Of a stretch of DNA of 64,000 nucleotides, positions 34,139 through 43,950 are shown one piece after another (within the stretch, counting starts at the first letter, position 1; the number at the start of each line of letters is the position of its first letter). The DNA lies in contig QPMI01000262.1 of the NCBI GenBank assembly GCA_004431415.1, positions 1 to 64,000 of the forward strand, in the 5' to 3' direction. The notes beneath the pieces were generated by a model that was not told the origin of the DNA, did not search any database, and worked only from the letters and a program-made list of their open reading frames with translations. The position numbers and the translations under genes are program-made. The DNA comes from Cyanophora paradoxa. Its lineage: Eukaryota; Glaucocystophyceae; Cyanophorales; Cyanophoraceae.

Positions 34139-35364
34139 TTAGAAGTTCGAGACTTTCAGGGTAGAGATGTTGTAGCCATTTAGGACCATAACATTGTGTC
34201 GTAGGGCATAGATGTCAACCTGAACAGGAGCAGCATCAGTGCATCCCGAAACAGTGAGATCCATGTAACTCGAGCTGCTGTTGAAGAAATCCTGGTAACC
34301 CATAACCGAGTTCCGAAGCGAATCTTTTCCGGACTTGGAAAGAACAATTCCATAAACATTTCCAGACTCGAATCCGTACGTGGTATTGCCCACAGTAACA
34401 CCCTTGTAGTGAGAAGGAATGTGATTGACAGCAGAGAGGAAACCGGAAATGGGTTTGTTAGATATATCCAGGGAGCGATTGTTGTGGAAGATCTGGAACT
34501 GATCAATCTTAACAGCAGATTCATGACCGCAGAAATCCGAGTGAGTGTAGGTGTTAAGTTTGTTCACCTCTCGAACAGTCATCAGAATCGAGTGAACCAG
34601 ACCAGAAACATTAGCGAGTGTAACCTCAACAGATTCACCAGCATCAGCGGTTTTGAGCGCTCGGGTCTTCTTGTGAATGACCTCTGTGATCGGGATGCGA
34701 ATGCCACCTTGTTCGTTTGCCATTTTAAGGAGTGTCTCAGCCTCAGCCGAAGCAATGTTTACGAATTGGCAGATCAGAGAGCAATCCGCAAAGGTTACAG
34801 ATCCACCAGCCGGAACTTGGACAATCGCAGCATCACGGAAATCAACCTCGATTGTTGGCATATCGGCTAGCGTACATAATGGGAAATAAGCTTCTTCCCA
34901 GAAAGCAGCGGGATTCTAACGATGTATTCCATTGCTTCATCTGTGCTTTCACGATCTGTCTCTTTGAAGTAACCGAGAGAAGCATACATGCTGCTCATGG
35001 TAGCGTGATCATTATCGACCAGGGCGTTTACAGTGATCCAATCACCAGGGATAATATACTTGAAACCACCATGAACGAAACGGACCTCATTAATAAAAGA
35101 AGAACCACCATTGGGGAGGGTGCAGGCTACACCACCACCAGTGGCAATCTTGAAATAGAGCGAAACACCAGCAAGGAGTTGCTTGCGAGGTAGATCAAAG
35201 TAAGCCGTATTCTTGAAGCCAAAAGTGTTGCCTCGGGGACGAACTTGCTCGAGGAATGGTTTGTATTTGGGGTTGGTTCCGATTTGGAGACCAGGGGAAA
35301 GATAAATTTGATCGGAACCGGAAGTTACGAGGAGTTCCTTCAGGGTAGTTCCAGTGAGTGCCAT
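34139..35364 (-). CDS. Major capsid protein, double jelly-roll type, with one frame break
   Basis: Structural hexon-like protein of the predicted virion. The N-terminal part (from MALTGTTLKELLVTSG) has YFDLPRKQLLAGVSLYFK and FINEVRFVHGG, the usual first-barrel signature. The C-terminal part (from about 34861) has MPTIEVDFRDAAIVQVPAGG and runs through a second barrel to STLKVSNF. A stop at 34867-34869 separates the two frames, and a single missing base there explains the break. The joined length of about 405 residues suits a minimal double jelly-roll capsid protein. An alternative is two separate genes, but the second part starts inside what should be one barrel, so a broken single gene is preferred. 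Divergent from the penton gene, 52 bases apart. Confidence 0.75.
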
Positions 35365-35416
35365 CTCTTATGTTTAAAATACCAAAAGAAATTTTTAAAA
35401 TGCTTTATTAAACAGA

Positions 35417-36304
35417 ATGACGCGTTACTATCTCAATATTGATTCCAGGGACCGATCGGATGGAACCCCAACTAATTTCACATACAGACTCCCTTATGCA
35501 ATCCAAAAGGTCAGAGCCTGTCGAGTAACGAACTTTGAGATGTTTCACAATCTTTACAACCTCTCTGAAGTAGGAACCCTCACCACACAAACACTCGATA
35601 ATGCTGGGAACCCAAAGAATAGAAACAACGAAGTCCTCCGAGGTGCATATACACCGGATTCACTGGTGAATTATCTGATCGCTCGCATTGGATCCCAGCC
35701 CTATAATCAAGCGGGTGGCGGAACTTACACTCGCCATTTCTATGTAACCTATGATCCCACAACATTGCTTCTAAGGTTCATGTGTGAGGTTCCATTCTCA
35801 ATCACTATGAACACTCAACTCTTAGCCAATTTCTGTGGTTTTGAAAATGCTAACACACTGTACCAATCGAGTCCTCTATCATCTAATGTCACAGTTGGAG
35901 CCTTTACTTATGCTCACTACATTGATAGTGAAATGCCATTAGATCTACTATTTAATTCCTATTTGCTTCTTCATGTTGATCCACTGAAAGGAAGATATGT
36001 GAGCAATAACAAACGAGATAACAATGCTATCGCGAAAATTGAGATTGACCAAACGGTTGGCAGTCTATTAAAATATGATTCATCGAATAATTCCATGATC
36101 GTTCACGAGCAGAATGGCTTGGTTGAGGTTGAGACTCTAGATGTGAGACTTTCTTACTGGAATGGAGCCACAGCAGACATTACTACCGACTGGTCGATGA
36201 CTCTTGAACTGATTACTGAAGATGATAAAGATCTGACGAAAAAAGCATTGAAGAATGTCATAAAAGAGTTGGAGGGACTCTACCTGCCGTTCTCACGGTC
36301 ATAG
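35417..36304 (+). CDS. Penton/minor capsid-like protein
   Basis: A 295-residue protein starting MTRYYLNIDSRDRSDGTPTN. The N-terminal pattern Y.(I/V)DSRDR...(P)(T/S)NF.Y.L is common at the start of minor capsid (penton) proteins in Polintons, adintoviruses and related viruses as I know them. The rest is beta-rich with no catalytic motif, and it ends KELEGLYLPFSRS. It sits next to the major capsid gene but on the opposite strand. It is intact. The role as vertex protein is inferred from motif and position; a structure prediction showing a single jelly-roll would settle it. Confidence 0.65.
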   Translation: MTRYYLNIDSRDRSDGTPTNFTYRLPYAIQKVRACRVTNFEMFHNLYNLSEVGTLTTQTLDNAGNPKNRNNEVLRGAYTPDSLVNYLIARIGSQPYNQAGGGTYTRHFYVTYDPTTLLLRFMCEVPFSITMNTQLLANFCGFENANTLYQSSPLSSNVTVGAFTYAHYIDSEMPLDLLFNSYLLLHVDPLKGRYVSNNKRDNNAIAKIEIDQTVGSLLKYDSSNNSMIVHEQNGLVEVETLDVRLSYWNGATADITTDWSMTLELITEDDKDLTKKALKNVIKELEGLYLPFSRS

Positions 36305-36340
36305 GAAATACTGTAGAATAAATTTGTTTCAATATTACAA

Positions 36341-37101
36341 ATGGCTCGCAAGACTCAACCCAAGAATTTCTTAGCCAAACCAGCCGCTGAAGCGGATGTT
36401 GGCAATGGTGAGAATGGAAGGAACTGGTATAAGAAATCGAAAGGACTCGCTGCATACGGAACTGGTGACCTCGAAAAGGAAGTCCATAAAGAACGAAACC
36501 AATTCACCCAAGCCACTACGAAAAACAGTAATGATGATAATGCCCTTGTTGACCAAGTCCCACTGAACCGCATGCCCGGAGCCAAACGAGGAATCAAGAA
36601 AGGACAGTTCAAATCATCCACAAAGGACAAGGTTGCATCATCATCGACACTGCTGAAACTGCTTGATGGTGGTGAGCGACTCTACTCAACCTATTCGAGA
36701 AAGACCATCGCAACCGCTACTTTATTCGTTCAACCACTGGTGGACTGAAATCTGTAACATATCAGTATGCTAAGAGTCTTGTTGATGGTATTGCAGCAGA
36801 GACCAAAAACGAAAACAAGATCAAGGAACAGCCAATCACAAAGGAAAAGGTTGAGAAGAAACCAGAAGTAACCCATGAAGTTATTCCCGAACCTGTTCAT
36901 GTGGCAAAAGACTCACCTACAGAATTGATTGCAAAGACCATTGAGTATCAAGACTCCAACAAAACGGATTTGCCGGTTCTCAATAAGTCGATCCTTCGGG
37001 TTGCCACTTCACAGGCTGATCCAGTCAACTCGATTCCAAATGCTGCCCCAATGGTCTCTGGATTCGCCAAGCTTGGTATAAGACCCGGTTATCGCCGTTA
37101 A
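36341..37101 (+). CDS. Polinton protein of unknown function, one frame break
   Basis: I do not recognise it. The first part begins MARKTQPKNFLAKPAAEADV and is basic and polar. The reading continues in another frame from about 36705 (…RNRYFIRSTTGGLKSVTYQY…) through a Lys/Glu/Pro-rich linker to a C-terminus GFAKLGIRPGYRR. One missing base next to a run of A near 36702 explains the break. About 253 residues in all. Composition and place between the penton gene and the replication genes would suit a small virion or DNA-condensing protein, but this is a guess. Confidence 0.6.
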
Positions 37102-37104
37102 GGA

Positions 37105-37314
37105 TCAATCTGAATAATATAATTTCTCAAACATTGTTAGCGCTACGTAACCAATCCTATCCCGTAGGCTCAAAACTTCTTCATTTTTATGGAGGCGTTG
37201 TAGAGCGAAGTGAAATATCCATAGGTAAATCACTTTAATCACCTGTTCTACCGGGTTCAGTGGTAGAAACTTGCAGCCGACAAGTGAACCTTCTGGTATC
37301 GGTAGCTTTATCAT
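37105..37314 (-). CDS. Possible small Polinton gene
   Basis: A 69-residue frame starting MIKLPIPEGSLVGCKFLPLN, opposite to its neighbours and nearly abutting the stop of the previous gene. It has a hydrophobic middle part (VIKVIYLWIFHFAL) that could span a membrane. No homology is recognised; it could be chance. Confidence 0.3.
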   Translation of the reverse strand: MIKLPIPEGSLVGCKFLPLNPVEQVIKVIYLWIFHFALQRLHKNEEVLSLRDRIGYVALTMFEKLYYSD

Positions 37315-37452
37315 TTTTCCAGCATCTTCTTTTGTACTGGATGCTCTGCAATCGGGACCAAAATTGATTGGGTTCTCACAAAGAATATATACACGACATA
37401 AAAACTACTTAAAGATTTCTTAACATATATTAAGAGAGTAGAAAGGACAAGA

Positions 37453-37806
37453 ATGACGATCACAGAAGCCCAAAAGAAAGCAACTTACCGCTACCGTAAA
37501 ACAGAAAAGGGTATGTTAGCGCTTGCTAGGATTAATGAGAAACGCAATGCAAAATGGAACGAACTCTACAACAATGATGAAGAATTCAGACAAGCTCACA
37601 TAATGACTTCATGCAAGGCTCAATATGTAAATAACACCATTCTCTATGTAAAGTATCTATTTGACGTTCCTCGTACCAACCGCGGACGTCCATCAAGTAT
37701 GTTAATGCTTGTTAATCGTTTTCTCAGCGCGATTGCTCTGAGAACCCGCGGAAACCGCGCTGGAAGCAAAACTATAAATCTTTCTGTTATTTTTAGAGTT
37801 CGATGA
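37453..37806 (+). CDS. Small basic Polinton protein, unknown function
   Basis: A 117-residue protein, MTITEAQKKATYRYRKTEKG onward, rich in Lys, Arg and aromatic residues in its first half. The R.Y..TEKG pattern resembles the short DNA-binding repeats seen around some homing-type nucleases, but no nuclease motif follows. The C-terminal third (RGNRAGSKTINLSVIFRVR) may run beyond the true end. Ordinary ATG start. Function is unknown. Confidence 0.5.
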   Translation: MTITEAQKKATYRYRKTEKGMLALARINEKRNAKWNELYNNDEEFRQAHIMTSCKAQYVNNTILYVKYLFDVPRTNRGRPSSMLMLVNRFLSAIALRTRGNRAGSKTINLSVIFRVR

Positions 37807-37924
37807 TCGAGCCAACCCTTTGTTATTTTTATAAATGCCTCGACTGAATTTATTTTGTTGGAGACTTTTGGTTTTGCCGGTAAAATTTGACGCGAGTATA
37901 AAATGACTTAAGGAAATAAAATAT

Positions 37925-37945
37925 AGAGTATATATAAAAGTGAAA
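37925..37945 (+). promoter_or_regulatory. TATA-like box just before the polymerase gene
   Basis: GAGTATATATAAAAG ends about 6-8 bases before the ATG of the polymerase gene. The distance is very short for a host-type TATA box, so it may be a virus-type promoter or chance in AT-rich DNA. Confidence 0.3.
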
Positions 37946-40900
37946 ATGCCTCGCGCAGTAAGTATTCAGAATGCTAGAAAGAGACAAGGAATGCTAGCAA
38001 AGCTTGGTTACCTTCTTGGTGCCGGAATCATAAATGAAGAGCAATTTAACGCATTGGGTTACTTTGCCTTCATTAAGAGACTTCGATCTGCTGGTCTGAA
38101 GGACATAAGCGATACAATTGATGGTATTATTGCCAGGGGTGAGGGCAGACTGAATGAGCAGGATGAAATCGAGAGATTTGGTAACATTGAGGTTATTGAA
38201 GGTGGAAATAAGAAGACCAAAGCAGAGCGGATCGCTGAAAAACGAGACAAGAGAGCTGAAAGGAAGCAGCAGAAGAAGCAGAAGAAAGCAGGGAGAACCG
38301 CTAAGAATGTTGAGAAGCAGAAGGTTAGAGAAAGAATAGCAAAGGAGGCAAAACAGCAGAGAGAGGATGAGAAGAAGCAACGAGAGGAGGCAGAGGTGAT
38401 GCAGGCTATGAATAGTCTTGTAAGTGAGGTCACTTGGAGGAACCAGACCAAAGATAACATCGCTTCTGCCCATGAGTTTATTGATAGGGTTGTTCGTTGG
38501 GATCCCTTTTACAATCGTTTTCGAGATGCTCTTCGTAACAGACGAGGTATTAAGTATAACCTCTACAGCATGGCGAGATATGTGAAAGTGGCAACTGGAG
38601 AAATAAGAACCATGCAATGGACCACCCCATTCTACCTTCTTGTCAATGATCAAGAGATTGTTGATACTGTTGATGAATCAATTGATGCATTGCAGGAGGT
38701 TCTCACTTCACCTGATAGTTGGAAGCTAGAAAACATCTTAACAGTTCGCTTGCAGATTCTTACTTATCAGCCACTCGCAGGTAGCTCCTATATTGACCTC
38801 CCACCAGGAATAAAAAAGCGTAAAGCTGTGATTAATCCACAGAACAAAGATAATAAATGTTTCGCATGGGCGGTAACTATTGGACTACATCAACATGAGC
38901 TATCTCATAAACACCGATATGATGTAAAGCGATACAAGAAGTATGAGAATGAGTTCAATTGGAATAAGTTTGAGTTCCCATTCAAGAATGATCCTCGTCA
39001 GTACGAACGAGCATCAAAATGATTGGTCGACCAATCAATGTGTATATGGTCGATCGATCACATATCGTTCCAGTCCATATCTGTAAGGACCCATCCCAAC
39101 AACATCTTACAATTGACATTCTTCTGTGGACTGTCAACGAAAAAACCCACTATGGTTACATTTCTAGCATGTCAAGGTTAATATCGAATTCACACCATGG
39201 AACTCGCCATTTCTGTAAAGCTTGTTTGAGAGGGTTCACCAGTGAAACGGTATTGGAGAGACACATTAAACACAACAAGTGTTACGATCGACCAAATGCA
39301 ACAGTTGACACAATGCCACCAAGCGGATCTAAGACCAAGTGGGACCCAAAGAGACATGTTGACAAGACTGTATGGCATCCAATGTTTGTTGTTGCTGACT
39401 TCGAATGTATATTGCAAAAGGTGGATGAGACACGAGGTGAAAACACTGCAGTCTACCAGAAGCACATTCCAAGTGGATACAAAATCATGGTTATCCACAA
39501 CGAAGAGATTATAAAACAGGTATTGTATCGGAAGGAGAACCCAGAAAATGATGATGAGGTTACACAGCACTTTATGGAGACACTGAAAACGATTGAATCC
39601 GATTTACTTGAGAAGCTTAGACATGTTGCACCAATGGTTATGGAACAATGGCACAAAGAGGATTACAGAGATTCTGTTGCTTGCTACATCTGCGGAGATG
39701 AGTTTGGAGCTACTATAACTGATGACAATGGTAACACATATCAAGTTAAAAAGGTTAGAGACCACGATCACATTACAGGAGATTACCTTGGAGCAGCTTG
39801 CAATACTTGCAATCTGAAACGAAAGATCAATCCAAAGATCCCAGTTGTGTTCCACAATCTAAAAGGTTACGATGGACACTACATTCTGAAGGCTTTGAAT
39901 TTCAATGAACCTGGTAAGGAAATTCGTTGCATTGCCCAGAATTTTGAGAAGTTCATAGCATTCGATATGGGACCATACAAGTTCATGGACTCTTTGAATT
40001 TCATGGCTTCGAGCCTTGATGGTCTGGTAAAGAATCTCAGTAAGAATAATTTCAAATTCACCAATGAGTGGTGTGATTCTGTAAATTACTCACAGGAACA
40101 GCGAGAGCTACTGATGCAAAAGGGACACTTCCTTACGACTACCTGGATAGCTTCGAGAAACTCAGTGAGACCCAATTACCTCCCAAAGAAGCTTTCTACT
40201 CGAAACTCAATGATACTGAATTAAGTGACTCCGACTACAAGCATTGCCAGAGGGTATGGGACGCTTTCAACTGCAAAACTCTCGGAGATTATCACGATAT
40301 CTATCTTTCTACTGATGTTGCTCTGCTTGCTGACGTTTTCAATACATTCCGCAATGTTTGCTACAGTAATTATAAGATCGATCCTATCCATTTCATTTCA
40401 GCTCCTCACCTGTCATGGTTCGCGATGTTGAAATATACAGGTGTGGAGTTGGAGCAATTGAGTGACCCTGAAATGTATAGATTCTTTGAACTTGGAATTC
40501 GTGGAGGTGTTTGCATGGTTCCCAATCGTTATGCAGAGGCTAATAACCCCTACATGAAGTCTTATGATCCATCAAAGTCAACAAAGTATATCACCACTTG
40601 GGATGCCAACAATCTGTATGGGAAAGCGATGAGTTTCAAGCTACCCAGAGGTGGATTTGAGTGGATTGATGACATCGAGAATTTCGATTATATGGGCTTT
40701 GATGTGGAAGGTGATAGAGGTGCAACTTTGGAGGTTGACTTGGAATATCCAGAACACCTACATGATCTTCACAGTGATTTACCTCTTGCTCCCGAATCTC
40801 TAATAATCACCAAGTCAATGATTTCACCAACACAGCTTGAAATGATTGGTGATGAAAAACTACCCCAGACTCGTAAGTTGGTTCCCAATCTGATGAACAA

Positions 40901-41968
40901 GACCAATTACATCCTACACATCAAAAACTTGCAGTACTACATCTCAAAAGGATTGAAGGTAACAAAGGTTCATCGTGGATTATGTATGATCAATCTGAGT
41001 GGCTGAGACCATACATCGATTTCAATACCGGACTGCGGACGCAAGCTCGTAATGATTTCGAGAAAGATTTCTACAAACTCATGAATAACTCAGTTTTCGG
41101 AAAGACCATGGAGAACGTTCGCAAGCGAAGTAACATAAAGCTTTGCAACGATCCAGGGTGCAGCTCAAACACAACGGCAATCCATTGTTGAAGACAGTGA
41201 AGATTATCAATGAGAATCTTACTGCTTTAGAGTTCTATAAGGGTTCTATTATGTTGGATAAACCCATTTATGTTGGTCAGGCTATCTTGGATCTGTCCAA
41301 ACTAATCATGTATCGTTTCCATTACGATTACATCATGGTGAAGTATGGACCTGGATCAGCCAAGCTGCTCATGACTGATACAGATTCCCTGTATTATCTG
41401 ATTGAGACTGACGATATCTACAAAGACATGATTGAGGATTCTCATTGGTTTGATCAGTCTGATTACAGCAAATCCCACATCTGTTACAACCCTAAAAATA
41501 AAAAGGTTCCCGGTTTGTTCAAGGATGATTGTGGTGATTATCTCGTTACAAGGTTTGCTGGTTACAAACCAAAGCATACTCCTACGAGAAGGAGTTGAAT
41601 GTTAAGGCTCTGGGATCAGAAGAAAATGTAAAACAGGTGATTGCTGACAAGTTGAAGGATTTGTTAAGAGTGAAGTCGAATGCTACGGAAGCTGATGTTA
41701 TTGATAGTAAGGTTAAGAAGTTGAAGGGAGTTCAGCGGTCAGTAGTGCAGAATAGGTTAGAGTTCCTACAATTCTACAACACTGTCATGTATCCAATGAA
41801 GGAGCGGAGAAAGTAACAGTTCGAGGTTTCCGATCAAAGAACCACGAGGTAACAACGCAGGAAATGAAGAAAAGGGCATTCAATGCGCTCGATACTAAGA
41901 GGTATCTTTGTGAGGACCTCTATACTACTCTTGCGATTGGACACTATAAAACAAAAACAACACTATAA
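37946..41968 (+). CDS. pPolB: Protein-primed family B DNA polymerase of the Polinton, six frame breaks
   Basis: Replicates the linear element from its ends. Domains in order: a lysine/arginine-rich coiled N-terminal part (about residues 90-160), then [20 protein letters not shown], typical of Polinton polymerases. A Cys-His zinc finger follows ([19 protein letters not shown]). Exonuclease motifs are VADFEC and [10 protein letters not shown], with a second CxxC/HDH zinc site (CYICG…RDHDHITG…CNTCN) between them. Palm motifs are [24 protein letters not shown] and [12 protein letters not shown], then [12 protein letters not shown]. Frame changes lie near 39020, 40131, 40980, 41162, 41571 and 41805. 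Each is explained by one missing base and all catalytic motifs are intact. Full length would be about 1,340 residues. The ATG at 37946 is used; the stop is 5 bases before the integrase ATG. Confidence 0.92.
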
Positions 41969-41973
41969 TAAGG

Positions 41974-43032
41974 ATGGACCAGGTTCTGAGTTATACCAAG
42001 TATCGACAGAAATTGATTAAAGAAGGTATCACATTTGATGAGGAAGAACTAAGAAAGCGTTTTAAAAATCAAGAGCTTGAGCAGATCTTTAAGAAGCCCA
42101 AAAAGCAAAAGTCTTTCTTGCGGATCATTGCTCCACCCAATTCCTTTCAGGTTGATGTGATTTATTTCAAAAGCTACAAGACAGCAACACATGGAGTGGA
42201 TAGGATGCTGGGATTTGTCGATATATTGAGTCGGAAAGCATTTGTATACCCTTTCAAGCCAAAGGATTCGAAAATCGATATTTTCAACAGGTTCAAAGTT
42301 GAGGCAGGCAAGGTTAGTGCTATCTCAGGAGACAATGAGTTCTCTGCTGAGATTTATAGGAAATGGTGTGAGGAAAACAATGTTACACTCTACACTGATG
42401 TAGCTAAGAATGACCACATCACAGTAGGTGATAAACTTGGTATTATCGATAGGTTCACCAGAACTTTTAAACAATATTTGAGAAAAGCAATAGTTTCGAG
42501 TGGGAACCCAAAATGGACTGATTATTACAAACAGGTTCTGGCAACTTACAACAACAGTCCACACACTTCCCTAAAGAATGATTCACCCAATGCAGTGTAT
42601 GGGAATAACGAGAAAGAATCGTTCATATATTTGCGTGATGCATTGCATAACAAACGTATTAAAGAAGGTAGCCCAACAGTAAAGGAGGGAGATTATGTTC
42701 GAGCTGTAACTGAAAAGAAGACTTTCGATAAAGAAGGAGCAAGATACAGCAAACAAGTGTATAAAGTAGCAGGCAAGGTAGGTAATCGATTTAGTTTATT
42801 GGAAGAGAATGAGGGAGAGAGTCCAAAGGAAGTAAAACGAAACTTTAAACTGAACGAGTTGCAAAAAGTAGATAAGGCAGCAATTGTTAAGATTCCCACA
42901 CAGAAGCGTGTGGAGCGAGTGAAAAAAACAACGAAGGTAAATAGATTAGTAGCAAAAGAGGGTATCAAGCCCAATAGGAGCAAAGTAGTTAGGAAGAGGT
43001 ATAATTTACGAAGCGGGTTGACTAGACGTTAG
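41974..43032 (+). CDS. Polinton integrase (rve/retroviral type DDE)
   Basis: Inserts the element into host DNA and makes the 6-bp target duplication. The 352-residue protein is intact. The catalytic core shows FQVDVIYFKSY (first Asp), AISGDNEFSAEIY (second Asp) and GIIDRFTRTFKQYLRK, where the third acidic residue, usually Glu, is Asp. The spacing between the second and third is about 38 residues. It is followed by the NNSPHTSL helix typical of this group and a C-terminal SH3-like part (VKEGDYVRAVTEKK… YKVAGKVGNRFSLL… NFKLNELQKV), then a basic tail. Starts right after the polymerase stop, so both may share a transcript. Confidence 0.92.
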   Translation: MDQVLSYTKYRQKLIKEGITFDEEELRKRFKNQELEQIFKKPKKQKSFLRIIAPPNSFQVDVIYFKSYKTATHGVDRMLGFVDILSRKAFVYPFKPKDSKIDIFNRFKVEAGKVSAISGDNEFSAEIYRKWCEENNVTLYTDVAKNDHITVGDKLGIIDRFTRTFKQYLRKAIVSSGNPKWTDYYKQVLATYNNSPHTSLKNDSPNAVYGNNEKESFIYLRDALHNKRIKEGSPTVKEGDYVRAVTEKKTFDKEGARYSKQVYKVAGKVGNRFSLLEENEGESPKEVKRNFKLNELQKVDKAAIVKIPTQKRVERVKKTTKVNRLVAKEGIKPNRSKVVRKRYNLRSGLTRR

Positions 43033-43310
43033 GCTGTGAGGTATGAACCATCTTTCGATTCAACAATTTTCGTGATAGGTCTGAACACTTTGAAAATTTC
43101 TTTATAATGGATTCCTTTAACATACCAACCCTTATGAATTGGGTCCCATCTGAGACCATAAGATTTCGCTAATTGGATGTCTTTGAAAGCAACTTGACAA
43201 AACATTTTAACATTAATGTATTTGATTTCGTCTTCTGTTAGTTTTCGGAATTCTTTGAAGATCTCACTGTTTTCATCTTCAACAAACCATAGCTTCTTTT
43301 CAAAATCCAT
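43029..43310 (-). CDS. DUF5710-like small protein of the Polinton
   Basis: A 93-residue protein, MDFEKKLWFVEDENSEIFKE onward. The core FKDIQLAKSYGLRWDPIHKG followed by WYVKG matches the DUF5710 pattern (K..AK..G.RWD...K.WY), a short fold found in phage, giant-virus and bacterial DNA-processing proteins. Its role is unknown. It overlaps the end of the integrase gene by 4 bases on the opposite strand and faces away from the right terminal repeat. Confidence 0.7.
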   Translation of the reverse strand: MDFEKKLWFVEDENSEIFKEFRKLTEDEIKYINVKMFCQVAFKDIQLAKSYGLRWDPIHKGWYVKGIHYKEIFKVFRPITKIVESKDGSYLTA

Positions 43311-43467
43311 TTTGCTCCTTTTGATTTCACGGATTCGCGATCATCATATCGAGAGAAAATGTAAAAGCGTTGTTGTGGCTTGGTTTCCATTTTTATTCAG
43401 ATTATCAGATTATTTTTATATGAAACAATCAATGAGGAATAACCGAGATTATGATATAACATCGATT

Positions 43468-43643
43468 GTTGTTACTGAGGCTTACTGAGATTTTACGTTT
43501 TGTTTTGTGTGGTTACTGTGAATGGTTTGTTTTTGATTTGGTTTTGTCGAAACGTTTGTGGAATATCGAAAAGTTTAAAGTTTATTCGATTTTATTACCA
43601 TATATAATTTCGTGGGGCAGTATGCCCAATTTACATTTTTTTT
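43468..43643 (-). repeat. Right terminal inverted repeat of the Polinton
   Basis: Inverted match to the left repeat from GTTGTTACTGAGG to the outer T run (eight T against seven A on the left). It is followed at once by the duplicated target CATGGC. Confidence 0.95.
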
Positions 43644-43950
43644 CATGGCCCAGTGGCTACGGGAGAAAAAGTTGGCGGGGGCTCTGCATGCAATCTCTAA
43701 CTTCGGACTCCGGGAATGGCCTGGGCGGGGCCGGCGGTCCCAGCACTGCGCATGCGGGCCGGCCGGGCAGGGACCGGGCGACGGGCGGGGGCGCCGTGCG
43801 CCGTGGGCCGTGGCCCCTGGCCATGGGGCCCGGTGGAGGCGACGGAATGCAGATCATCGGATCGCTAGCTGATAAATGAGATCGATCATCATCATGCCAT
43901 GGCATGATGGGAGCCTCGATTGCAAGGCTTGTGATGACGATGCGAGATTG

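Larger units (their letters stand above)
32275..43643. mobile_element. Complete Polinton/Maverick (endogenous Polinton-family virus)
   Basis: An AT-rich island in GC-rich DNA, bounded by 175-bp terminal inverted repeats that look identical, and by the 6-bp direct repeat CATGGC (32269-32274 and 43644-43649). A 6-bp target duplication is the classic Polinton size. The gene set defines the family: A32-type packaging ATPase, double-jelly-roll major capsid, penton-like protein, protein-primed family B polymerase and rve integrase. No maturation protease was found. Two gene blocks are visible: ATPase and capsid leftward, penton to integrase rightward, with a leftward DUF5710 gene at the right end. 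Length is about 11.4 kb, at the small end for Polintons. The host is an alga, so this belongs to the algal Polinton lineage. Confidence 0.93.

Noticed and set aside
43466-43879. Host gene interrupted by the Polinton
   Set aside because: Joining the flanks at the CATGGC site gives no continuous reading frame or recognised exon, so the insertion seems to lie in intergenic DNA.
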